Below are positions 56,732-64,000 of a stretch of DNA of 64,000 nt, in pieces. This DNA comes from Aldehydirespirator sp965203635 (GTDB lineage: Bacteria > Actinomycetota > Acidimicrobiia > Acidimicrobiales > Aldehydirespiratoraceae). Each line of letters begins with the position of its first letter. Within the stretch, counting starts at the first letter, position 1. A program made the position numbers and the translations under genes. The notes under the pieces are model-generated. The model worked only from the letters and a program-made list of their open reading frames with translations, searched no databases and was not told the origin of the DNA. The stretch is from NCBI GenBank assembly GCA_965203635.1, contig OZ241903.1, positions 3,286,001 through 3,350,000 of the forward strand, read 5' to 3'.

Positions 56732-58266
56732 CACAGGGTCCCCATCTCGAGTCTGGTTCCGGGACCGAGGGCGATCCGCCGGCGGCCCCGGCCCGGTCGC
56801 CACCGGTACCGGGGGAAGGCCCCGAAGGAAAGGGTCAGGCGCACGCGGTGCCCGGCGCCGAACTGGTGGGCCGCGTGGCCGAACTCGACCCGAGTGCTCG
56901 GCCCGGTGACGGCCGCGCCGCCGTCGGCGACATTCCACACCGACGCGTCGGGCCCCATGTCGCTGAGTGTCGCGAACACCATGCCCTCGGGCTGATCGGC
57001 GTCCGCCACCACCGTGAGCGTCACTCCTCCAGCAACGGTTACGGCATTGGACAGCGGCTCAGACGTGAAAGTGACCACATCACGGCGCGCGTCCCGGGCC
57101 GTCTGGTCGAAGGGACCGGGCACCAGGTCGGGTGCCCAAGGGAAGACCCGCCCACCGACGGATGGCGTCGGATCTTCAGCATCGAGGTCCACGTCGACCA
57201 TGGCATCCTCAGCCGTGTCGCCGAGTTGGCCGGCCGCGGCGGGAAACAGGGTCAACCCGCTGGTCGGGGGCGGCCAGGCTGCGAGCCACTCCCAGCGGTT
57301 GGCGCCGGTCACGAACACACGCGCCCCGGCTGGGGCGGTGTCGGCGTCGCGCAGGTGCTGATCTAGGAACATCCGTTGGGCGCCCGCGAGGTCGAAAGCG
57401 GCCGCCGCGCCGTGATCGCGTGCACCCGCGTCGCGGGCCAGGGGCAGACCGCGATGCCCCCATGGGCCGGCGACGAGCACAGACTCGACGAGGGCGCCGT
57501 GGAGTTCGAACGTCGAAGGCTGGAACACATCGAACCACCCGGCCACCACCAGGGCCGGGATCGGCACGCCCGCGATGGAGTCGCGGGTCGGGATCGACGG
57601 GTTCCCGGCGTACGGAGCAGGCCGGTTCCACTCCAGCCAGGCTCCTGCCAACGGGCTGCCGGCGATGAGTTGGTCGATCGACGAGCCGCCGGCCGCAGTC
57701 GCGGCGGGCCGAGACCACGCATCGAGCGCCCCAGCCGGGTCGGCCGTGCGAGGATCGACCGGAAGCAGGGCTCCGAACATCCAGGCCAGGTTGAAGCCGT
57801 GGTTCGACTCCCCACCCTCGCGAATCCAGCCGTCGCGCACGTCGCACGGTGTGAGTCCGGGAATGATCGCCTGCAACGGCTCGGGGCGGCGTACCGCCGC
57901 GGCCAGCTGGCAGTAGCCGAGATAGCTGATGCCGGCCATGGCGACCCGCCCGTTGCACCAGGGCTGTGAGGCCACCCACTCGATGGTGTCGATCCCATCG
58001 GCCTGCTCGTCGACGAAGGGCTCGAAGTCGCCGCCGGAGCCGAACCGGCCCCGGGTGTCCTGGATCACCACCGCGTAGCCGGCCTCGGCCAACCCCAACG
58101 CATCAACCTGCAGTCCGCGCGACGCCGGAGTGCGGCGGTTGTAGGGGGTTCGCACCACGACGGCGGGAACCGGACCACTGCCAGCCGGCCGGATCACGTC
58201 GGTGGCGAGCCCCGTGCCGTCGCTCATCGGGACATCGATGCCGGCATCGACGCTCAAAGAGTGCAC
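56731..58266 (-). CDS. CocE/NonD family serine hydrolase (second copy)
   Basis: 511 aa. VRTPYN, VIQDTRGRFGSGG, nucleophile S114 in AGISYLG, VAGWFDVFQP, VLVAGPWGHRG, then the jelly-roll domain (VAGGVTLTVVAD, VRLTLSFGAFPRYRWRPG). GTG 58266 is preferred. In-frame sequence from 58428 overlaps the divergent promoter region. Hydrolyses an ester or amide. Coupled to the enolase-superfamily gene. Confidence 0.86.
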   Translation of the reverse strand: MHSLSVDAGIDVPMSDGTGLATDVIRPAGSGPVPAVVVRTPYNRRTPASRGLQVDALGLAEAGYAVVIQDTRGRFGSGGDFEPFVDEQADGIDTIEWVASQPWCNGRVAMAGISYLGYCQLAAAVRRPEPLQAIIPGLTPCDVRDGWIREGGESNHGFNLAWMFGALLPVDPRTADPAGALDAWSRPAATAAGGSSIDQLIAGSPLAGAWLEWNRPAPYAGNPSIPTRDSIAGVPIPALVVAGWFDVFQPSTFELHGALVESVLVAGPWGHRGLPLARDAGARDHGAAAAFDLAGAQRMFLDQHLRDADTAPAGARVFVTGANRWEWLAAWPPPTSGLTLFPAAAGQLGDTAEDAMVDVDLDAEDPTPSVGGRVFPWAPDLVPGPFDQTARDARRDVVTFTSEPLSNAVTVAGGVTLTVVADADQPEGMVFATLSDMGPDASVWNVADGGAAVTGPSTRVEFGHAAHQFGAGHRVRLTLSFGAFPRYRWRPGRGRRRIALGPGTRLEMGTL

Positions 58267-58404
58267 CAGCCGAGAGCTTAGGCTCGCACAAACAGGCGGG
58301 CCGTTTAGAGCTGATTCTCCGCCCGGATACCCGGCTTGGCGCTGGTATTTCGGTCTGCCTAGTGTCAAAGCTGGTGAATTTAATTTCGCGTTAGGGGGTA
58401 TGAA
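58267..58404. promoter_or_regulatory. divergent promoter region of CocE and sugar-transporter operon
   Basis: 138 bp. The right half is AT-rich, with TTTAAT at 58379-58384 and a ribosome binding site AGGGGG just before ATG 58405. No clear -35 or repressor dyad seen. Confidence 0.4.
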
Positions 58405-59787
58405 ATGCGCGAAATCTCTAAGGACCATTATTCCGGGGGAAGTGGCGCGAGAAATGAGGAACTCACGTCGATGTCCGGCAGCCGTTTCGGACGACGCGGG
58501 TTTCTTCAGGGAGCTATGGGTCTCGGACTCTCACTCCCAGCTGCAGCAGCATTACTCGCTGCTTGCAGCGGGGAAGATCCCGAGGCGACGCGGAGGACGC
58601 TGAGGTTCGTTGGCTGGGACTTCCTGCCCGACACGATCCAGGCGCACCTGGACACTTGGATGAGCGTGTCAGGCGGAACGGTTGAACTCGAGGTGCTTCC
58701 CGTCACCGGTTACCCGGCTGCGATCCAGACGAGGTTCCGGGGTGGAGACCGACCCGACCTCTTCTACAACTTCACATACCTGTTGGGCCAGTTCCTTGAG
58801 AACGGGTGGAACCGGACTCTGAATGACCTGCCAGGCGTGGAAGAGCGCATCGATGCGCTCTACCCGGGCGCACGATCACGATTTGTCACGGCCGACGGGC
58901 AAATCACCAGCTTGCCCTACTTCTCGGCAGTCTTCATGAACCACTACAACGCGGCGATGGTCGAGCAGGCAGGATTCTCCGGCCCGCCTCAAACGCTGCA
59001 GGAATACTACGACCAGTGCGCCAAGATCAAGGCTGACGGAATCTCCGACGCTCCCTACGAGTCGTCATGGCTCAACGAGCGGATCGAGGAATACCTCATG
59101 GCCACTCTCCTAGGAGAGGGAATCACCGCGTTCGATGATGCTGCCCAGCCGGTATTCGCTGATGATCCGAGGTCTGTGGACGTTCTGGAGTGGTGGCGGG
59201 CCATGTACCAGGACGGGTTGACATCGCCGACCATTCTCACCGATGACAATCCGGAACTCATCGGCGGAATGACGCAGGGAACATTCGCGTTCTATGCGGG
59301 TCACGACTACTGGTTGAAGATCTTCAACGATGTCGGAGGACCGGCAGCCGCAGACCTGCGGATGGCCCCGATGCCGGGAGCGGGCCAAACGCTCCTAGCC
59401 GGCGAAGTCGTCCAGATGGGTCCAGACCTGGAAGGCACGGCGCTCAATGACGCGTGGGACCTGCTGAAGTTCTACACGGGGGCCGACAACGACGGGAACT
59501 TCACCGTTCCATTGACCTGGGTCGAGGCTGCCGCGCTGGCCGTTCCGTACCCGTCATTCTTCGAGGATCCCGCCATCCAGGCCGCGTATCCCGACTACTA
59601 CGACCTCGGCGTGATCACGTCGGAGTACGACAGAGCGGCGACACCGGCAGCAAGAGCGCTGAGCTGGTACCAGGGCTTCCAGGTCAAGGTGGGCGAGCGC
59701 GTCAACGACATGCTGGCCGGGGACGCGACACCGGCAGAAACGGTGGCCAACATGGCCGACGACGCGGTAGAGCTGGCGGCGGGCTAG
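58405..59787 (+). CDS. ABC transporter sugar-binding lipoprotein
   Basis: 460 aa. Twin-Arg RRGFLQG (30-36), hydrophobic stretch, lipobox LAAC with C54. Type I solute-binding fold (RFVGWDFLPDTIQAHLDTWMSV, GGDRPDLFYNFTYL, LPYFSAVFMNHYNAAMVEQAGFSGPPQTLQEYYD). Another in-frame ATG at 58471 would also keep the signal. Captures a sugar or polyol for the two permeases downstream (CUT1 type). Base composition is milder than the CocE genes. Confidence 0.9.
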   Translation: MREISKDHYSGGSGARNEELTSMSGSRFGRRGFLQGAMGLGLSLPAAAALLAACSGEDPEATRRTLRFVGWDFLPDTIQAHLDTWMSVSGGTVELEVLPVTGYPAAIQTRFRGGDRPDLFYNFTYLLGQFLENGWNRTLNDLPGVEERIDALYPGARSRFVTADGQITSLPYFSAVFMNHYNAAMVEQAGFSGPPQTLQEYYDQCAKIKADGISDAPYESSWLNERIEEYLMATLLGEGITAFDDAAQPVFADDPRSVDVLEWWRAMYQDGLTSPTILTDDNPELIGGMTQGTFAFYAGHDYWLKIFNDVGGPAAADLRMAPMPGAGQTLLAGEVVQMGPDLEGTALNDAWDLLKFYTGADNDGNFTVPLTWVEAAALAVPYPSFFEDPAIQAAYPDYYDLGVITSEYDRAATPAARALSWYQGFQVKVGERVNDMLAGDATPAETVANMADDAVELAAG

Positions 59788-59887
59788 TAGCACTGACGCA
59801 TTCACGGGGATCGCTTCAAGCTCCGAAAGGCGACCGGAGCGCACTCCGCATTGCCGCCCGGACCCTCGCGTGCTGACGTGACGAACG

Positions 59888-60829
59888 ATGATCTCCAGGG
59901 TCGGGGCGGGTAGCACTACCGGCGCCCAGGCGCCTCCCCGAACTGGGTCTCGGCTGAACGACCGGATGTTCGGCCTGGTCCTCGCGCTCCCCGCGATCAT
60001 CTCGTTGGTCCTGGTCGTCGGCATTCCGGGTGTGCAGACCCTGGTGTACAGCTTCCAGCGGGTCCCTCTCTCGGACGATCCCGCCACGTTCGTCGGCACC
60101 GACAACTACGCGAAGGTCCTCGGGGACGAGTCCTTCGTTGAATCGCTGGTGGTCACCTTGCAGTACACGGCCGGATACGTCGTCCTGGCCACGGTCCTCG
60201 GACTGCTCTTCGCGCTGCTGCTCGACCAGCCGCTGCGAGGGCGGGGCATTGCCCGGGCGCTTCTGATCATCCCCTGGGCCACGCCCGTCATCATCGCGGG
60301 GGTGATGTGGAAGTGGCTCATCGACCCGTCGGTGGGCGGGCTCAACGCGGTTCTGTTCGAACTCGGTGTGCTTGAGGACTACAAGCCGTTCCTGGCCGAC
60401 CGGGAATGGGCGCTCGTCTTCACGATCCTGGCTGCGGGATGGCACCAGGCGTCCTTCTCGGCCCTCCTGTTCCTGGCTTCTCTCCAGACCCTCCCCAACG
60501 AGATAGTCGAAGCGGCGAAGGTCGACGGGGCCACGGCGTGGCAACGGTTCCGCGGGGTTGTCTTCCCTTGGATCCGCCCGATGCTGCTGGTGGTTGTCAT
60601 CATCAACGTGATCTACGGGGTTCTCCAATTCGACACGGTCTGGGTGATGACCCAAGGCGGACCCGGTGATGCCACGACCCTGTTGCCGATCCTGCTGTAC
60701 CGGCAGCTCTTCATATTCTCGGACATAGGAGCAGGATCGGCGCTGGCGGTGATGCTGGGAGTCGTCGCAGTGCTTGTGAGTTCAATCGCCCTGATATTGC
60801 TCGGCCGAGACGACCCGTTGGAAGCGTGA
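59888..60829 (+). CDS. ABC transporter permease (MalF/UgpA type)
   Basis: 313 aa. Six predicted helices beginning FGLVLALPAIISLVLVVGIPG, YVVLATVLGLLFALLLDQPL, WATPVIIAGVMWKWLID; EAA loop EAAKVDGATAWQRFRGVVFPWIRP; and the MTQGGPGDATTLLPILLYRQLF C-terminal motif typical of sugar permeases. 100 bp after the binding-protein gene. No ATPase is encoded nearby. Confidence 0.9.
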   Translation: MISRVGAGSTTGAQAPPRTGSRLNDRMFGLVLALPAIISLVLVVGIPGVQTLVYSFQRVPLSDDPATFVGTDNYAKVLGDESFVESLVVTLQYTAGYVVLATVLGLLFALLLDQPLRGRGIARALLIIPWATPVIIAGVMWKWLIDPSVGGLNAVLFELGVLEDYKPFLADREWALVFTILAAGWHQASFSALLFLASLQTLPNEIVEAAKVDGATAWQRFRGVVFPWIRPMLLVVVIINVIYGVLQFDTVWVMTQGGPGDATTLLPILLYRQLFIFSDIGAGSALAVMLGVVAVLVSSIALILLGRDDPLEA

Positions 60830-60839
60830 GCGAGAGGCG

Positions 60840-61715
60840 ATGGCGAGCAGGACCGTGAGTCGACCAGTTCTCAGGAGAAGAGCGGTAACTGCACTGCTGT
60901 ACGCGGCTCTCGTGTTGTTTGCCGTCTGGGTGCTGTTCCCGTTCTGGTTCCTCGTCAACAGCAGCTTCATGACTCCCGCCGAGGCAGTGGCGGTACCACC
61001 GCACTGGATACCGGAAGAGCCGACGCTGGGGAACTACAGCGCGATCCTTGCCGGCCAAGTCGCTCCCGGAGGCGCTCAAGTGGGCCTCCGAGTACTGACG
61101 GCGCTGGGAGAGAGCCTCGCCGTGGGCATCCTCACGGTCGTGGTGAATCTCGCCCTGGGCGGTACGGCCGCGTACTCGATGTCACGTTACAAGTACCGCG
61201 GCTCCCGACTGGCCTACCTGGCGGTCCTCTTTGCTCGCCTGGTTCCCGCAATCGCGATCGTCGCTGCCTTCTTCGTCGCCCTCCGCGACCTGGGCCTAAT
61301 CGACAGCCGTTACGGGCTGGTGATCGTCTACACCTCGTTCACGCTGCCGATCACAATCCTGGTCCTCAAGAACTACTTCGACGGACTGCCGCGTGAGCTG
61401 GACGAGGCCGCTCTGGTGGACGGGGCCTCGCGGCTGCAGGCGCTCTGGTACGTGATCCGCCCCATCGCCAGGCCCGGCCTCATCGCGGCCGCGTGCCTGG
61501 TGTTCCTCGAGAGCTGGGGAGAGTTCTTCTACGCGCTGACTCTGACCAACCAGTTGACGATCCCACCGGTCCTTGCCGGCTTCCGCGGCTTCTTCCAATT
61601 CAACTGGACAACGCTCGCGGCTGCGACTGTACTCGCGGTCGTGCCGCCGGTGCTGCTAGCGCTGATATTCCAGCGGTACGTCGTGCGGGGGCTGGCCCAG
61701 GGCGTCACCAAGTGA
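60840..61715 (+). CDS. ABC transporter permease (MalG type)
   Basis: 291 aa. N-terminal helix YAALVLFAVWVLFPFWFLVNSSF, then GGTAAYSMSRYKYRGS, EAA loop EAALVDGASRLQALWYVIRPIARPG, and FRGFFQFNWTTLAAATVLAVVPPVLLALIFQRYVVRGLAQGV, a hallmark ending of CUT1 permeases. The TGA shares one base with the next ATG (TGATG at 61713-61717). Confidence 0.92.
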   Translation: MASRTVSRPVLRRRAVTALLYAALVLFAVWVLFPFWFLVNSSFMTPAEAVAVPPHWIPEEPTLGNYSAILAGQVAPGGAQVGLRVLTALGESLAVGILTVVVNLALGGTAAYSMSRYKYRGSRLAYLAVLFARLVPAIAIVAAFFVALRDLGLIDSRYGLVIVYTSFTLPITILVLKNYFDGLPRELDEAALVDGASRLQALWYVIRPIARPGLIAAACLVFLESWGEFFYALTLTNQLTIPPVLAGFRGFFQFNWTTLAAATVLAVVPPVLLALIFQRYVVRGLAQGVTK

Positions 61716-62749
61716 TGCGAGTAGGGCTCGCAGGCTTCGGTTTCGCCATCCGGCACGCCCAGGTCATTGCGGCCAACCCGTTCGTCACCGAATTCGCCAT
61801 TGCCGAGTTGAACGCAGACCGCCGCGACCAGGCGGCGCAGGAACACCCGCAAGCGAGAATCTTCGACGAAGCGGTCGAGATGCTCCAGGACATGGAGCCC
61901 GACTGTGTGATCGTCGCCTCGTCCTCCGACAGCCATGCCGCAATCACCCGTGCCGCGCTCGAGGCCGGCATCCACGTCTTCTCCGAGAAGCCACTGGCCC
62001 TGTCCTGGGCCGAGGCCCGGGAATTGAGGGACCTCGCCCATCGGCACGGCCTCATATTCCAAGCGGGCTACATCCTGCGGTACGAGGCTCGCCACCAGCT
62101 GCTGCACGACCATGTGAACAGCGGGCGCCTCGGCCGGGTGGTGTTGATTCGTTCCAAGCGGAACTGCTCCCGCACCTGGTTCGAGACATGGGGCAAGCAC
62201 AGCCATCCCGTGCTGGAGAGCATGGTCCACGACATCGACCTGACGACGTGGCTCACCAAGCAGCGCTGTGTCCGAGTGACGGCATGGGGGCAGAAGTTCC
62301 TCGGAGGGCCTCCGCCTGAGGCTGTGGTGGCCGTCCTGGAGTTCGACGGCGGCACGCTGGCGGTGCTGGAGACGTCCTGGCTCATCCCCGACGGCGCGCC
62401 GGCCAACATCGTCGGCCCGCTGGGACGCGAGGATGAGGGCGCGGGTGTCCTGGACGCGCACTTCGAGGTGCACGGCACGTCGGCTGTCGAGGCGCTCTCC
62501 CTCTACAGCCCGTCGCTCCTGCTGATGACCGACGAGCGGAGCTATGTGCCGGAGTCCACGCTGTTCCCCGCCTCGGCGCTGGGAGTGGGCGGAGCGCTCC
62601 GCGACGAGCTCTCCGACTTCCTGGCCCATGTCCGGGGCGACCCCCACACGGGCGTCGCCTCGATCGATGACGCGGTGCATGTCCAGGCGGTAGTGGAAGC
62701 GATCGGTCGCGCCACGGAGTCGGGAACACCCGCGGCCGTCGAGGACTGA
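61715..62749 (+). CDS. Gfo/Idh/MocA family oxidoreductase
   Basis: 344 aa. GLAGFGFAIRHAQVI nucleotide-binding start, VIVASSSDSHAAITRAALEAGIHVFSEKPLALSW (EKP lysine), YILRYEARHQLL, HDIDLTTWL (catalytic His in the HD-x-D-L segment). NAD-dependent oxidation of a sugar, aldose or inositol-like ring. Coupled to the MalG-type gene, so it probably handles the imported sugar. Confidence 0.9.
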   Translation: MRVGLAGFGFAIRHAQVIAANPFVTEFAIAELNADRRDQAAQEHPQARIFDEAVEMLQDMEPDCVIVASSSDSHAAITRAALEAGIHVFSEKPLALSWAEARELRDLAHRHGLIFQAGYILRYEARHQLLHDHVNSGRLGRVVLIRSKRNCSRTWFETWGKHSHPVLESMVHDIDLTTWLTKQRCVRVTAWGQKFLGGPPPEAVVAVLEFDGGTLAVLETSWLIPDGAPANIVGPLGREDEGAGVLDAHFEVHGTSAVEALSLYSPSLLLMTDERSYVPESTLFPASALGVGGALRDELSDFLAHVRGDPHTGVASIDDAVHVQAVVEAIGRATESGTPAAVED

Positions 62750-62769
62750 GATCGAGGACAGGAGGACGG

Positions 62770-63996
62770 ATGCCCGTCGGGTTCTGGGTCTTCCCTTGGG
62801 ATATCGAGGATGACGGGATCGACCGATTCGCCGAGCGCCTGGAACAACTGGGCGTCACGTCGGCGAGCCCCAGCGTCCTCTATCACTCCGGCCGTGCGCT
62901 CCTGCCCCGAGCACGGGAACAGAAGGTCCGTCTTCTAGGCGGGCCAGGGGCGAACTTCCCGTTCGAGAGCCTCGAGGCACACTTCGCCGACATGGAGTCG
63001 GAGTCCGCACCCAGATCGGGCAAACGGTTCTGGTGGGGACTGGCGGAGGCGCTCTCGGACCGGGGAATCCGGCTCAACGCATGGGCGATGCCGATGCACG
63101 GCTCGGAGCTCGGCCGGAGGCTCCCTAATGGGGTCGTGCGGAACTGCTTCGACAACCCCTACGGGTATGCGCTGTGTCCCTCCCATCCGCAGGCTCGCCG
63201 GTTCGCTGAGTCCCTGGTCGGCGAGTTGGCGCGATCGCGCATCTTCGGCGCCATCCAGCTCGAGTCGGTCGGCTATCTCGGCTATCGCCATTTCCACCAC
63301 CATGAGGCGGAGTACGTCGGCCACGGGCCTCTCGAGGAGCTGTTCCTGTCGCTGTGCTTCTGCGATGCATGCATGGCCGGAGCCCGCCGGGAGGGGATCT
63401 CGATCTCCGGACTGCGCGCCGCGATCTGCCGCGAGCTGGAGAGACGATGGCGCGACGACGTCTGGAGCGTCGGTGTGGAGGAGGTGAGAGACGAGATCGA
63501 GGAGAACGACGACCTTCGCGCGCTGATCTCGTACCGGCAATCGACGGTGGCCTCCCTCGTCGCCTCGCTGGCGGAGCGATGCCGCCGCGAGAGCACGGAG
63601 CTCCACTCTTTCTCGGCCATCTTCCCGCCGACGCTCGAGCACAGCACTTGGATCGAGGGCACCGACTTCGCAGCCTGGTCACGGTTCCTGGACCGGCTGA
63701 TCGTCTTCGGCTACACCGCCGGCGGTCCCGGCGCCGCCAAAGTCGATGAGGACTGGACTCGCTCCGAGTTGGAGTACGTGAGCCGCTACTTCGACCCATC
63801 GAGGGTCAACGTCGTTCTGAACCTCGCACCGCAATACCTGGCCACTCTCGACGACGCCAGGCGCCGCTTCGACACCATCAGCCAGATGGGATTCAGCGAC
63901 TTGAGCATCACCAACTACGGGATGCTCAGCGAGACCCGCCTGGACTGGGTTCCCGAGCTGCGGAAGATCTTGGATCCGCCGGTGGCCTCGACGTAG
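62770..63996 (+). CDS. unknown barrel-like protein, probable glycan-related enzyme
   Basis: 408 aa. No characterised family recognised with confidence. Seen: MPVGFWVFPWDIEDDG opening, RFWWGLAEALSDRGIRLNAWAMPMHG, AIQLESVGYLGYRHFHHHEAEYVGHG, a CFCDACMAG Cys cluster, IFPPTLEHSTWIEGTDFAAWSRFLDRLIVFGY and VNVVLNLAPQYLATLDDARRRF. Alternating strand-helix segments suggest a TIM barrel like putative glycoside hydrolases. In the operon with a sugar importer it may cleave or isomerise the sugar. ATG 62770 follows an AGGAGG at 62760. Confidence 0.6.
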   Translation: MPVGFWVFPWDIEDDGIDRFAERLEQLGVTSASPSVLYHSGRALLPRAREQKVRLLGGPGANFPFESLEAHFADMESESAPRSGKRFWWGLAEALSDRGIRLNAWAMPMHGSELGRRLPNGVVRNCFDNPYGYALCPSHPQARRFAESLVGELARSRIFGAIQLESVGYLGYRHFHHHEAEYVGHGPLEELFLSLCFCDACMAGARREGISISGLRAAICRELERRWRDDVWSVGVEEVRDEIEENDDLRALISYRQSTVASLVASLAERCRRESTELHSFSAIFPPTLEHSTWIEGTDFAAWSRFLDRLIVFGYTAGGPGAAKVDEDWTRSELEYVSRYFDPSRVNVVLNLAPQYLATLDDARRRFDTISQMGFSDLSITNYGMLSETRLDWVPELRKILDPPVAST

Positions 63997-64000
63997 GGAA

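Overview
The window is high-GC DNA from an actinobacterium, most like an uncultured Acidimicrobiia-type lineage. That placement is an inference. It rests on the strong GC bias, frequent GTG starts, many ATGA/GTGA/TGATG stop-start overlaps, an LLM-class F420-type oxidoreductase, two F420/FMN split-barrel proteins, and the density of amidohydrolases, CocE esterases, SDRs and ABC importers. No rRNA, tRNA, CRISPR array, transposase or integrase was found.

Layout. 1-3.6 kb: end of an acyl-CoA synthetase, RsgA, and a membrane-anchored sulfite-oxidase-fold protein. 3.7-11.6 kb: a purine/N-heterocycle cluster on the plus strand (FAD-less xanthine-dehydrogenase-type enzyme, SsnA-like amidohydrolase, LLM oxidoreductase, 8-oxoguanine deaminase, phosphoribosyltransferase, double cupin). 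11.6-18.6 kb: a minus-strand catabolic operon (split-barrel protein, aminotransferase, M20 hydrolase, RraA-like protein, free lipoyl domain, SDR, fused E1 alpha-beta). 18.7-24.5 kb: CocE hydrolase, two tiny genes, alcohol dehydrogenase, secreted serine protease, and a Cys-nucleophile Ntn hydrolase.

24.6-43.5 kb is an accessory island with less extreme GC. It holds a type IIG restriction-modification gene, decayed remnants that look like a prokaryotic Argonaute C-terminus and a KAP P-loop NTPase, and a glycan cluster (carbamoyltransferase, DXD glycosyltransferase, GT25-GH16 fusion). It continues with an HNH nuclease and an XRE-ImmA/IrrE pair under a 35-bp dyad. Next comes a compact ubiquitin-like conjugation operon (Ubl, E2-like, JAB-E1 fusion, Cys/His zinc-cluster protein), divergent from a sigma factor and an ImmA/IrrE peptidase. 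A PIN-domain toxin-like pair ends the island. The Ubl locus is the most interesting part of the window: its Ubl has no C-terminal glycine and its zinc-cluster partner is unrecognised.

43.8-58.3 kb: an oligopeptide-type ABC importer, its second ATPase on the opposite strand, and acid/ester catabolism genes (aminotransferase, amidohydrolase, SDRs, MBL hydrolase, enolase-superfamily enzyme, CocE esterase). 58.4-64 kb: a CUT1-type sugar importer without its ATPase, with a Gfo/Idh/MocA dehydrogenase and an unknown barrel-like protein, probably a glycan utilisation operon.

A dispersed intergenic repeat of about 45 bp occurs as two inverted pairs, one bracketing rsgA and one bracketing three transporter genes.
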